A stretch of DNA of 64,000 nucleotides from Toxoplasma gondii ME49 (Eukaryota; Apicomplexa; Conoidasida; Eucoccidiorida; Sarcocystidae), in NCBI RefSeq assembly GCF_000006565.2, contig NC_031471.1, forward strand, positions 2,266,441 to 2,330,440, written 5' to 3'. Positions 23,379-34,325 of the stretch are shown here, piece after piece. How positions within the stretch are numbered: position 1 is the first letter of the stretch; each line of letters opens with the position of its first letter. The position numbers and the translations under genes are program-made. The notes under the pieces were generated by a model. The model worked only from the letters and a program-made list of their open reading frames with translations. It ran no database searches and had not been told where the DNA came from.

Positions 23379-24569
23379 CTAGAGGGAACTAACGATAATT
23401 CCTGTCACAGCGACTGCACCGGAGGCAGCAGCCATGACTTGCAGAGTGGATGTTGCAGATGTCGCGGAGTTCGCTGCTTTGACTGTCACAAAGACATTGC
23501 AGTTCGTTGTTGCTTCACCGAACGTTTTGTCAGCAGCGTTACTGCGACTCGGGTTTTCCGCAGTTTTCTTAGGAACACACAGTAGTCGGAGCTTCTGGTC
23601 CTCCGCTGGAAATCCGTTTTCCGGGATTGTCAGAGTGAGAGATGATTTTGCATCGTTCTGCTTCACCCAACTCTCCTCAAACATTGGCAGAACATCGATG
23701 TACTTTTTCGCCGTGCAAGTATCCAAATTTGCTTCTTCAGGTGCGCAGTACTCCGCTGTGGTGATTCCAGTCATCGGAGCGCCGACACTGCCACACTCGA
23801 CTGTCACAAAGTTTTTTTCTGCTGTGACCTCGACCTCCAGTGCCTGCCCATTGCTCTTCTGGCCGTAAGCGCAGGTGGCAACGTTATCTGCTACAGCAGA
23901 CGGCCTCGCTTCCACGTGTACAGGCACTTTGCACGAGTCATTACTGGCAGATTTCGCGACACTGTCCTCACTTTGACAGCCGACGAAGAAGGGCGTGTCT
24001 TTCAAAGGGAGATCCTCCTCAGTTAAGGTAAGCGACCATGTTTGGCCGTCGTCGCCAGTCTTTGCTTGTGTCTTCTGTATCCACTTCACACGTTCTCCAG
24101 CCCCAAGAAGTGTATGGAGCGCGATTTCATCTCCTTCAGGCGACTGCGCGGATTTCCCGAACTTGCACTTCTCTGCAGTTCTATGCTTGGTAGTGGTAGC
24201 GGCGTCCTTTGGCTTACAGACATTTGTCAAATCTTTTGGCACCGCAATGTTTTTAGCACCAGAACATTGTAGTTCGACGCTGAGCATGTCTTTAGACAAC
24301 GTCAACGCAGCAGCTGCAGATTGGACATCCGAAGTCGCTGCTGCTGCCGACAACGAACAAGTTGCGACACCATTGTCAAATTGTGGCTCACTCATGGTTA
24401 GAGTTCCTCCCTCTTCTAACCGCCGATTCAGAATTCCTTCACGGAGTTTCTCTGCAACAGCCTGTCCGGCAGAGAACAGTGCAACTCCACTGAAGCAAAT
24501 GGTCATCAACTTGCTTACCCTCGACCTGAACCATCCACCAAGCCGCCGCATCTTCTGTGTTCTCGCCAT
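23379..24569 (-). CDS. SRS surface antigen, copy 3
   Basis: Single exon, 396 aa, ATG at 24569. The N-terminus (MARTQKMRRLGG) and signal core (LMTICFSGVALF) align with copies 2 and 4. It has two SAG domains with twelve cysteines in the usual positions and a C-terminal hydrophobic GPI signal ending IIVSSL. Domain 2 is nearly identical to that of copy 2, with only scattered differences toward the end. Domain 1 is distinct, for example KPKDAATTTKHR in place of the corresponding loop. Expected role: GPI-anchored surface antigen. Confidence 0.9.
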   Translation of the reverse strand: MARTQKMRRLGGWFRSRVSKLMTICFSGVALFSAGQAVAEKLREGILNRRLEEGGTLTMSEPQFDNGVATCSLSAAAATSDVQSAAAALTLSKDMLSVELQCSGAKNIAVPKDLTNVCKPKDAATTTKHRTAEKCKFGKSAQSPEGDEIALHTLLGAGERVKWIQKTQAKTGDDGQTWSLTLTEEDLPLKDTPFFVGCQSEDSVAKSASNDSCKVPVHVEARPSAVADNVATCAYGQKSNGQALEVEVTAEKNFVTVECGSVGAPMTGITTAEYCAPEEANLDTCTAKKYIDVLPMFEESWVKQNDAKSSLTLTIPENGFPAEDQKLRLLCVPKKTAENPSRSNAADKTFGEATTNCNVFVTVKAANSATSATSTLQVMAAASGAVAVTGIIVSSL

Positions 24570-24792
24570 TTTGCAGACAATCGATTTAGTACGAAGAAAC
24601 TACCGGAACACGGAAATCACCGAAAGATATTATCACCGCACACAGTATCCCCATGAAAAGCGAGAGCAATTACGTTTTTGAAACGATGCTACTGCACACA
24701 CCCGCCGAGTTCAGGGTTTTCCCAAGTGAAGTTGGGGTGCCGAACCCCCGTGGTTGTCGTCGTCGATAAACCCTCAGCTGACGAAGCGCTCA

Positions 24793-24816
24793 TTGTCTTG
24801 CTACAGCTTGCCGGGC
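24793..24816 (-). promoter_or_regulatory. Conserved SRS upstream element (copy 3)
   Basis: The plus strand reads TTGTCTTGCTACAGCTTGCCGG, 224 bases upstream of the ATG of SRS copy 3. It is almost identical to the copy 2 and copy 4 blocks and is followed by GCGCGCACACTCTTGTGATCG, again matching copy 2. Confidence 0.5.
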
Positions 24817-26614
24817 TCCGACAGCGCGCACACTCTTGTGATCGAAGTATCCTACGAGTAATCTTCTTTGGTCAGCCATATTTCTGTTACCTCTCGGAAT
24901 GGAAATAAGATAGTGAGAATGAGATTGACAGTTTCTCTGCAAGCTTCCTCCTTGACGGATTCATTTTCCGCGACTCCCTGAACGGCCCGGTTAGAGAAAC
25001 GGAAACCACTAGACCAATGTCAGAATATCCGTCGCATACTGAGATAAGAAGTGAGGAATGCATCGTTTACTTTTAAAAGGCTTCGAAAACACAAATACGT
25101 GATTCGCTTTACAGTTGGCAGGCCCATTGAACCTGCTAACGTCTGTGATGACTTCTTTTGCTCCTTCAACAGATGCATGGATAGGTGTCTTGTTACCGCG
25201 TTTTCCCTAAGCCAGAAACACCGCACCCTTGGTGGAAGAGCGATTGAGTTGTCATTCGAAGTATAGAGATCTTGGGATCAGATGCGATACGGAGCGTGAC
25301 TTCACATGTGGGCAGATGATGATTCTTGTTTGTTAACAGCATCTCTCCTGTGGGCGTAAATGGACACACAATTGTTACGTGGAGGTGGTGGAGCTAGAAT
25401 GGGATATCTTCGTCGTTTCTTGTGGTGTTAACAAATAGCAGGATGCAACTCAATGCGGAAGAAATGTTGACGGCATTCTGTGACTTTATTGGCATAAGAC
25501 ACGCGGTACGGTCTGCGTCTTTGCTTCCAGATGCATTTTTCATGACACACTGTTGTGAATCGCCTGCGACTAGGCCTACAACCAGTGGAGAACCAGAGAG
25601 GCCACGAAAGTTGCAATTCGTTTTCACAGATTTTCCCACTTTTTCTCCTAACCACGAGAACAGAGCGGCTGCGATCCAGAAAATCAGTCCTGCAGGGAAA
25701 TGCGGTGCGGTCCCCTATGGCGCGTTGGTAGTGACTGAAGTACGTTTTGGATTCATGTAAATGAAGGTTCCACGGTAGATATGCACATATCCAAATCGTT
25801 ACTGAAGTACACAAATGTTAATGGGTTAAGGGATGAGCGCGGAAAGTGATATATCAATAACCAAGACGATAGTCCTGCAATATGATGCGAGCGTGTTCTT
25901 GTCCAACAATCGCCATGTCACCCGCGAACTCCACCACCGGGAAACAGAAGCTGCAACGGACAGGGTTCTCAAATACAGCCATGCACGTCTAAGAGAGCAG
26001 ATTCCTGAAAACGTGCAGGTAAATTGTTTTCAGAGACGCTTGTAGTGTACGGCACGCATTGAAAGCTTGCTGTCTTGTACGTACAAGATATTCTGCGAGT
26101 TTTGAATGGCGTATTATGGTCTGGAAAGAGTTGGGATCACTTTTTCAAGACGTGTGGAAAACATTTTTTCACAAAAATGAAAGTCGCATATGCAAATGCG
26201 GTACACATGGGTTTTGATACACCATCACACATGCCGGCGATACCGAATCCTTCTTGGCGATGATCAACTAGGTAGAACCACCTGTTTATAGCTATTCCAG
26301 TATATATTGGCGTGAAGCCATGCACTGGTCTTGGTAGACAAAAACTATATGTGTTTGTTGCATCTGCCTATGCTGCTGACATCCGTAGATCGTGGCAGCT
26401 CAGGAGGGTAGGATGAATCACCAGGCAGACGGACACCATATTTAAGCGGAACAGTGCGGTACCATTCCCTCCTGATAGAAAAGCTAGGCAAACAATATCC
26501 GAGTGTTGACGCCATCAGAAGCAAACATCCAACCGGGGGACACGAACGTCGACAGCTGGTTCTGACAAATCGGAATTCAGAAATCGCCGCGAAATTCTAA
26601 CACACTGACTCTAT
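24817..26614. other. SRS intergenic spacer
   Basis: About 1.8 kb with no supported gene. The segment near 25400-25520 is related to 31760-31860, and 25830-26260 is related to the spacer before copy 2. The similarity does not keep one reading frame, so these are noncoding duplicated sequence. Confidence 0.5.
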
Positions 26615-27784
26615 TTAAAGGAAACCGGCAAGAACTCCCGCCACGGCGACAGCACCGAGGGCATTAGCTGCCGCATTCATGATCGATATTGCAGATGAAG
26701 CGAAATTCCCTGCTCTGACAGTCACGGAAACATTGCAAATCGACGACTTTTGACCAAACGTGTCCGTAGCAGTATCAGCGTGAGCCTTCGTTTCAGATGC
26801 TTCTTTCACAGCACACGCCAACCGGATCTTCTGGTTCTCCAACGGAAATCCAGAATCCGGGATCGTCAGGGTGACAGAATTTTTCTGGCTGTCATGCTTT
26901 ACCCAACTCGCCTCAAACTTCGGCAGAACGTCGACGTAGTTCTTGCCCTTGCAGGTACCCGATTCTGCATCACCGGGTTCGCAGTACTGGGTGGTCGGAT
27001 CCGCGGGCATCGGAGAACCGACACTGCCGCAGTTGATGGTAACTGACCTTTGATCTGCTGTTAGCTCGACCTGCACGGCCTTCTCATTGCTCTTCTGGCC
27101 GTATGCGCACGTGACAATGTTATTTATTTCAGCAGAAGCCCTCGCTTCCACGTGAACTGGCACCTTGCACGAGTCTGGGCTGGCACCACTAGCTCCCGCC
27201 TTGCCTTTGGCAGTCTTTTTACACCCCACGAAGAATGGGGTGTCTTTGAAAGGTAGGTCGCCCTCATTTAAGGTCAGGGTCCAGGTCTGACCCTGGTTAT
27301 CCGTCTCTGACGTCGATATCATTTCCCACTTGACATCACTGTTAACCCCGAGAAGGGATTTTAGTTCGGCTTCAGTGCCTTCAGAAACGGTTGCTGTCCC
27401 GAATTTGCATTTTTCCGTGCCGTCAGCTCTTCCTGGCTTACACACAGTTGTTAGGCTTTCTGGCACCGCAGCATTGCCATCACCAGAACACACCAATTTA
27501 GCGGTGAGCTTCCCTTTGGACAGTATCAGCGCGTTCGTTGATGCGGCCGCCGCTTGTTCCGCGACTGATTTCAGCTCACATGTGGCAACTCCATCGCCAA
27601 ATGTCGGTCCAGTCTGAACTGACGATTGCTGCAGACTCCGAGTTTGAAGCCCTTCGAGAAATTTGTCTGGAACAGCCTCTCCGGTTGAAAACAGTGCAAT
27701 GCCACCCAGGCAGATCGCCATCAACTTACTCGCTCTCGGCCGGAACCCTCCACCGAGTCGCCTCGTCATCTGAGTTCTCGCCAT
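26615..27784 (-). CDS. SRS surface antigen, copy 4
   Basis: Single exon, 389 aa, ATG at 27784. Basic N-terminus (MARTQMTRRLGG), signal core (LMAICLGGIALF), two SAG domains with six cysteines each, and a hydrophobic GPI signal (GVLAGFL). A 283-base DNA block covering the start of domain 2 and the linker (26894-27176) matches copy 6 with two differences that I could count. Domain 1 is only distantly similar to that of copy 6. Expected role: surface coat protein with the ligand-facing domain 1 diverged. Confidence 0.9.
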   Translation of the reverse strand: MARTQMTRRLGGGFRPRASKLMAICLGGIALFSTGEAVPDKFLEGLQTRSLQQSSVQTGPTFGDGVATCELKSVAEQAAAASTNALILSKGKLTAKLVCSGDGNAAVPESLTTVCKPGRADGTEKCKFGTATVSEGTEAELKSLLGVNSDVKWEMISTSETDNQGQTWTLTLNEGDLPFKDTPFFVGCKKTAKGKAGASGASPDSCKVPVHVEARASAEINNIVTCAYGQKSNEKAVQVELTADQRSVTINCGSVGSPMPADPTTQYCEPGDAESGTCKGKNYVDVLPKFEASWVKHDSQKNSVTLTIPDSGFPLENQKIRLACAVKEASETKAHADTATDTFGQKSSICNVSVTVRAGNFASSAISIMNAAANALGAVAVAGVLAGFL

Positions 27785-28012
27785 TGTGCTATCACTTAAG
27801 AAACTTGTCTGAAAAATGAAGCCCTAAAAACGAGCAGCACGCGAAAGAAACGCAGCCACACACACAGTGGACTGCCAAACTTTGACAACAATGATATTTC
27901 TCAAGCGACAAAATTATGCAGGCCCAGTCAGATACACACTGGCCAGGCGTACTCTGAAGCGCTGAAACCCCTGGGTGCCCCCCTGGATCAACCCTCTGCT
28001 GCGACAATACTC

Positions 28013-28034
28013 CTTGTCTTGCAGCAGCTTGCCG
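28013..28034 (-). promoter_or_regulatory. Conserved SRS upstream element (copy 4)
   Basis: The plus strand reads CCTTGTCTTGCAGCAGCTTGCCGG, 229 bases upstream of the ATG of SRS copy 4. It is followed by a Cys/Ser-codon-like CT-rich stretch and GTGTCTTCCGA, similar to GTGTCTTCAG after the copy 2 block. Confidence 0.5.
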
Positions 28035-29827
28035 GATTGCTCTTCAGCGCGCCCTCATCCCTCGGAAGTGTCTTCCGAGCTTGATTCTGAGTTCAGCCAT
28101 CTTCTTAATGGTCTTCGAAGTGACACAATGGAGGTGACGAGCCGCACCACGATTTTGAAAGCGTTCGCTGAAAGGCTTTTGCTCACTTGCGGCTCTGCGC
28201 ATGGCCTGCGTCAAGGTTCGGGGTAGGTTTTCCGTTGTATCGCGCAACAGAGCGATCAGTGAGCAATGCCGGGTTACCTTCGAAGAAGCATGCAACACAG
28301 ATAACGGTTTTTGATATACATTCAGGAGGCACAGAAAAACTCGCACTGTCGGCGCCGACTTTCTCGCTTTATTTTTGACAGCTGCGTGTGCACGTGGGTT
28401 GTGGTTAGTTTGTTCAAAGTGACGCGTTGCCGACGGAAGAGTGATTGAGAGGTGGAAGTGGAGAGAGATTGACACCCGATACAGAGAGCGACTTCATATG
28501 AAGATCGGGGATATCTCTTCAAATGCTTTTCAAGCTATTGCGTCCTTTGAAATCGGAAGGACACCTGATTGCCATTTGTAGGGGCTGACACCGGAGTGAG
28601 AGGGCTTCGGCCCTTCTTGTGGCGATAAGAAAGTCGAAGACGTTAGGGGACGGACGAAATGACTCTTGGTCACTAGTTGCGCAGCACGCAACATGCCGTT
28701 TGTGCTACGTGTATAGGAATTGACACGAAGCTGTGCCGCGTGAGGGAACGCGTACAACGATCAGAAAAGGACCGGGGCTGTGGCGGAAGCCAGAATTCTT
28801 TCTGAGAGATATGCGCGATTTTTCTCACTCATCTGAGGTCAAATTTGATATGATATTAAGGCAGATCTAAACAACAGGGCCGGGACATTAGGTGTGAAGT
28901 GTGTGACTCATGTGAGATGCGACTTCAAGGAATACCAAGCTTTTTTAGTGAATTTAGTAGATTTCGAGTAAACGTAAATGAAGTTTCTCTGTAGGTGTAC
29001 GTGTATGCATCTTGTTGGACAGGTAAACAGATATTCACTGGTGAAGAGAAGGGATGACGGCGAAAGGCGGTCTTCGGTATTTAATCCAGAGGAGACTACA
29101 ATATGTTAAAAAGTTGTTCCTGTCCAGCAGCATTATGCCATCCGCGAATTGCACAGCAGATGGAAGTTAATACAGGTGTGTTCAAATACAATCATCTAAG
29201 CCGAGTAGTTCCGGGAAAAGACCTAGTGTCGTCGTTTTTCAGTGACCCCTACGCAGTGTGCAACATACATCGGAAGCATGCACCATGTTCTTGGCAAGCA
29301 CACTTGTGTGTCTTGCACTGCAACACGTCTGAACCATAATTCAGGGCCGGTAAAGAATTTGCCTCACTTCTTCAAATCATGACAAAACACGTTGCCATTT
29401 CAGCGGAATTCCCATGTGGGCATGCTTCGTATTTTGACATACAAAGAAATACGCCGACAACAACGACTCCTTTTTGGTGAACAAAATTCAGGTAGAATCT
29501 GCAGTTCGTTGCCATTCCAAGGAAGGCTGACACAGACGCACATGCCCTCTAAACGCTTACGGATGTGTGGTTTCAGAATATTGACCAGTGCCGCTTGCAT
29601 GCGTAGATTGTGGCCCCCGGCGGAGTCGACAGCACTAGCACATTGACAAACATTTCATGTAAGCATAACCGTGTCGCAGCGTTTTCACTTCTGTCAAACA
29701 GCTGACAAATCGAAATCAAAACAGGGGACTCAGAAGACACGATCCAGTCAGACACGGTAAAATCGTGATCCACCACGGTCAGAAAAACCCTGATATTGTC
29801 CACAAATATCTACCACGCCAGATCTGT
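28035..29827. other. SRS intergenic spacer
   Basis: No gene seen. Parts resemble the other spacers, for example GGGATGACGGCGAAAGG near 29052, which resembles GGGACGACGGCGGAAAG near 22844. Confidence 0.45.
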
Positions 29828-30906
29828 CTAAAGGGAACCTGCAACGAGCCCTGCCGCAGCAACAGAGGCAACAACTGCCACTTTCAGTGTGGATTCTGCA
29901 GAGGCGGAGCTTGCGGCTGTGATAGTCACGATGATATCGCAGTTTGTTGCTGCCGCACCGAACTGATCAGGAGAAGTCGCAGAAACAGTATCCTTCGCGT
30001 TTTCTCTCGGAGCACATCCCAGACGGATCTTCTCGTCCTTCGAGGGAAACCCGTCTTCTGGGATCGTAAGGGTAACAGAATTTTTCACACTGCCATGCTA
30101 CACCCAACTCGCCTCAAACTTCGGCAGAACGTCGACGTAGTTCTTACCCTTGCAGGTACCCGACACTGCATCACCGAGTTCGCGGTACTGGGTGGTCGGG
30201 TCCGCGGGCATCGGAGAACCGACACTGCCGCAGTTGATGGTAACTGGCCTTTTCTCTGGTGTAAGCTCGACATCCGAAGCTTTTTCGTTGCTTTTCTGGC
30301 CTTACGCACACGTGATGATGTTGTCTGCTTGAGTGGAAGCTCTCGCCTCCATATGGATGGGCACTTTGCACAAGGAGTTGGTACAAGACACATCGTCAGA
30401 TGTTGCACCTAGACAGCCGACGAAGAAGGGGGTATCCTTCAAAGGAAGGCCCTTCTCAGTTAAGGTATGCGACCACGTTTCGCTGTTTTCTGCATTGAGT
30501 GGTGCTGGTGCTTTTCTCCACTGTGCTTCTCCGGTTGCCCGGAGGAGTGTTTTCAGTGCGACTTCGGCGCCGTCAGAAACTGGCGTGACGAACGTGCACT
30601 TGTCTCCACTTGCAAGTTCATTGAGGTTGCAGACTGTTGTTAGGCCATGTGGCACTGCGGCATTGTCTGCATCAGAACATACTAGTGCTTTTTAACGGTG
30701 TTACCACCCTCGATCTTCGGCCCGCCCTGGGATTTTCCAGAGCTAGCTGTCGGCAAAATCCGCTGCTGAATCCAGTCAAGGAATCCCTCTGCAGCAGAAT
30801 ATCGGGCAGACAGCAAGACAACTCCACTCATGCACATCGTCAACAACGTGCTTGCTCTCGATCTGAAGCCTCCACCGAGTCAGCTCACTCTCCGAGTCTT
30901 TGCCAT
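29828..30906 (-). pseudogene. SRS pseudogene (copy 5)
   Basis: This region aligns end to end with the SRS copies but is broken. From the ATG at 30906 (MAKTRR...) codon 9 is TGA (30880-30882), where the family has Arg. About 30 codons of early domain 1, including the first cysteine, are missing near 30690-30700, with a frame change. TAA at 30302-30304 replaces the Tyr of CAYGQKSN. TAG at 30098-30100 replaces Lys after ASWV. One domain 2 cysteine has become Arg (TQYRE). The distance from ATG to stop is 1079 bases, not a multiple of three. The tail still encodes a GPI-type hydrophobic end. Much of domain 2 is nearly identical to copy 6, so it may still exchange sequence with intact genes. Confidence 0.9.
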
Positions 30907-32897
30907 TGCGCAACCACTGAAGAAACTCGTTGTTAGCAGCTACCCCGGAAGACAACCAGTGCACGCAAAAAAAGCACGAAACATGCATATCGGACCACAG
31001 CAAATGGACAAAATGGTGTTAATTAAAAGGAAAACGGCCACAGACCCGCCTGAGTTACGGACTCTTCTCGCGCACGCTGGTGTGTTGAACTCCATGGGTG
31101 CCCCCGTCGATCATCCGGCCGGTGTGGAAATGCTGTTGGGGTCTTGAGAGGGAGCTTGGGGGGCTGCCGTTGTGCATACACAAAAACGTTGAAAGTTGTC
31201 TCCAAGCAATCATCTGGCATTCAGTCACATCCTTACCAGTCTTCGCAGTGAAGCTGGGAACATGAGAAGAGCTGCACTCCTCGATATGTGTCGGCCTGAG
31301 ACATTTGCATGTTTTCCATTCATTCCATCGGTCGGGTCAAGAAACAGCAACGACTAGGTCAGTGCTAGGAAGTCCCTCGCGCAACATGCCAAGACTTGAG
31401 GAATGCACCACCTTACTTTGCAACAGAGTGGCAGATACATGAACCGTTTTGCTTCACATTTGGCTGAGTCGATGAAATTCTCAACATTGGCATCGGTCGC
31501 CATCGCTGCTCGAACAAGCGCTCGTTCACACAAGCTGTGCATAGCTTTTTCCAGAGTAAGACACGGATCGCCTCACCTGTAACAAAGGAGCGATTGAATG
31601 ATGATGAAAGAGGAAAGAAATAGAGGCAAAATTCGGAAATTTACTTCACGTGGTGACTGGTGATGCCTCTTCAAAGTGCTTGTGAAGTGCATTTCTCCCC
31701 TGGGAAATAGTTGTCACACAGTTGCGGCCGCCTCCAAGGGTGGGGCTGGAATAGATCTCCGTCATTTCTTGTGGAGGTGACAAAAACGAACAGTGGGAAG
31801 ACGCTGTACGATGCGGAAGAACTGTCAGTGGCACTCTATACTAGTTGGCCACTAGTGGTGCAGGAGCGTTTGTTTCGGCAGGTGTATATGAACTCCCACG
31901 ATTTTGCGGATATTCGGCAAACAAGGCACACAACAAACGAAAGACATGGGGAGGCTGCGGAAGTCATAAGGACTAAGAGATTTATTGCCTTTCTTCTCAT
32001 GCTTTTTGACACAGCGCGAATTCACGAGGAAGTGAATTACGGTTCGTATGTAGCGTCGCAGGTTCACAAACAAACATGTGGCAGCAACTCGTGCGAAGGG
32101 AAACAGCTTCAGACCCCAGCAAGGCAAGTTGGTAGTGAACTGAGAGGTATACAGGTACATCCACATATGTCCAAATCGATTGTGAGCTAGGCAGACATCC
32201 GTAGACTGCAGAAACGGAACAAAAGTTTTTGAAGGAGACTTTCTTGCGGACTAGCCAATATGACACTGTAACGCGTTGATAACTATTGTCTATCCACAGA
32301 CGTCTTGTCACCCGCGACCTGCATAAAAACAAAGGGAATTTACAAAGGAACATCCATCTAGATGAAGCCTTCCGTGCTGGTTAGCTGACAGGAGACATCT
32401 GGTGTCAATTTTCAGTGATGCCCGCGCGCAGTCTACGGAACCCATTGGGAGCCTGCCGTCTCGCATTGCATGCAAGGAATTTCTTGCATCATTCATTATA
32501 GCATGCCTGAACAACAGTTCAGGGGTAAGAAGCAATTAATATCACTCCTTCAAATGGCGAGGAACGCGTTTCCGCATCAATCGATGTCAGATACGTCCAT
32601 GCGTTGTGTGTAACCTCTGATATACAGCCACGCATGCTGACAGTAACCAGCCTTTCACTGCCAAGAAAATATCAGGTAGAACCTCCAGTTAATAACAATA
32701 CAGGCATATTACTGGCATGAACTCACATTTATCGCGTCTGCCTGTGTTGCTGAGCTTCACAGACTGTGGCACCCTACGGGGGTCGGGAAACGCTAACACA
32801 CCGACGGACACAGGATTCAAGGGGAACTGTGCAGCGGCACTCTCGCGCATTTGAAACCGTGGAATTCTTAACAAAACCTCTAGCCCACCGAGTCCGC
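30907..32897. other. SRS intergenic spacer
   Basis: No gene seen. A 159-codon frame at 31711-32190 (+) lies in sequence shared with the spacer at 25400-25520, where the frame is not kept, so I treat it as chance. The conserved upstream element is not clearly recognisable before the pseudogene. Confidence 0.45.
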
Positions 32898-34073
32898 CTA
32901 AAGGGAACCTGCCAGAAGCCCTGTCACAACAACAGCGCCGGAGGCAACAGCCGCAACTGGCAGAGAGGATGTCGCAGACGAGGCGGAGCTCGTTGCTTTG
33001 ACTGTCACGATAACATGACAGTTTGTTGTTGTCACACCAAACTCATCAGAAGTCTCCGGATACGTAGTCTTTCCCGATTTTGTGGGGACACATCCCAGAC
33101 GGATCTTCTCATCCTTCGAGGGAAACCCGTCTTCTGGGATCGTAAGGGTAACAGAATGTGTCTGGCCGTCATGCTTTACCCAACTCGCCTCAAACTTCGG
33201 CAGAACGTCGACGTAGTTCTTACCCTTGCAGGTACCCGATTCTGCATCACCGGGTTCGCAGTACTGGGTGGTCGGGTCCGCGGGCATCGGAGAACCGACA
33301 CTGCCGCAGTTGATGGTAACTGACCTTTGATCTGCTGTTAGCTCGACCTGCACGGCCTTCTCATTGCTCTTCTGGCCGTATGCGCACGTGACAATGTTAT
33401 TTATTTCAGCAGAAGCCCTCGCTTCCACGTGAACTGGCACCTTGCACGAGTCTTTGGTACCAGATTTCTCCTGGCGTGTCTGACTTTTTTTGCACCCGAC
33501 GAAAAAGGGTGTGTCCGTCAAAGGAAAATCCGCCTCCGTTAATGTCAGGGTCCACGCCTCACCATTAGCGACACGTTCGGTTGCTGGTTGTACTTTTTTC
33601 CACTGCACAGCGTTGTTTACTCGGAGTAGAGTTTGCAGTGTAACCTCGTTCGCTTTAGTGGATTCAGAGTCTTCTCCGAGCTTGCAGTTCTCCCCACTGC
33701 CACTTTCGCTAGGTTCACACACTTTTTCTAAGTTTCGTGGCGCCGCAGCATTGCCGTCACCAGAACACACTAATTTTGCGGTGGGTCCCTGTTTGGACAA
33801 TACCAGTGCGGTAGCTTTTTGTTCCGCAGCTTCAACGGCGGCCCCAGATGTCAGCACACATGTCGCAGTATTATCATTAATTTGCGGCCCAGTCTGGGCG
33901 TTATCTGCGCTGCCAGATTGCAGTTTGCGACCCTGAAGCCCTTCACGAAATTTGTCTGCAACAACCTGTCCGGCAGAAAAGAGTAGAACTCCACCCATGC
34001 AGATCGCCATCACTGCAGTCACTCTCGGCCTGATCCTGCCATCGACCCGTCGTGTTGTCTGTGCTGTCAACAT
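32898..34073 (-). CDS. SRS surface antigen, copy 6
   Basis: Single exon, 391 aa from the ATG at 34073. The frame stays open further upstream but has no other ATG. The N-terminus (MLTAQTTRRVDG) is more diverged than in copies 2-4, but the signal core (VMAICMGGVLLF) and DKFREGLQ align. Two SAG domains with twelve cysteines are followed by a hydrophobic GPI signal (GLLAGSL). Domain 2 is nearly the same as that of copy 4 in its first half and resembles pseudogene copy 5 in its second half (EDGFPSKDEKIRLGC), as expected if this gene is a patchwork. Expected role: GPI-anchored surface antigen. Confidence 0.9.
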   Translation of the reverse strand: MLTAQTTRRVDGRIRPRVTAVMAICMGGVLLFSAGQVVADKFREGLQGRKLQSGSADNAQTGPQINDNTATCVLTSGAAVEAAEQKATALVLSKQGPTAKLVCSGDGNAAAPRNLEKVCEPSESGSGENCKLGEDSESTKANEVTLQTLLRVNNAVQWKKVQPATERVANGEAWTLTLTEADFPLTDTPFFVGCKKSQTRQEKSGTKDSCKVPVHVEARASAEINNIVTCAYGQKSNEKAVQVELTADQRSVTINCGSVGSPMPADPTTQYCEPGDAESGTCKGKNYVDVLPKFEASWVKHDGQTHSVTLTIPEDGFPSKDEKIRLGCVPTKSGKTTYPETSDEFGVTTTNCHVIVTVKATSSASSATSSLPVAAVASGAVVVTGLLAGSL

Positions 34074-34301
34074 GGTGCAGACGATCGAAAGACTCAAATC
34101 CGGAAACCGACCGGAAACACACACACGGAAGAAAGTACGCAAAACCCGCCGAAACCTTGAGTAGAAGAAGAGTAATTAAGCTATTCAAACGAAGCTATTT
34201 CGCAGACCCACCCAACCAGGAGCCTTCCACGCGTACGATCGGGGACCGGTCCCTCCCGGGTGTTCTCACAGACCAACCCCCACCCCTGCGGAAAGGATTT
34301 C

Positions 34302-34325
34302 CTTGTTTTGCAACAGCTTGTCAGA
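34302..34325 (-). promoter_or_regulatory. Conserved SRS upstream element (copy 6)
   Basis: The plus strand reads CCTTGTTTTGCAACAGCTTG, 229 bases upstream of the ATG of SRS copy 6. It is followed by a CA repeat and GCGTCTTCCG, matching the order seen upstream of copies 2 and 4. Confidence 0.5.

Noticed and set aside
31711..32190. 159-codon open frame in an SRS spacer
   Set aside because: The related spacer sequence near 25400-25520 does not keep the frame, so coding is unlikely.
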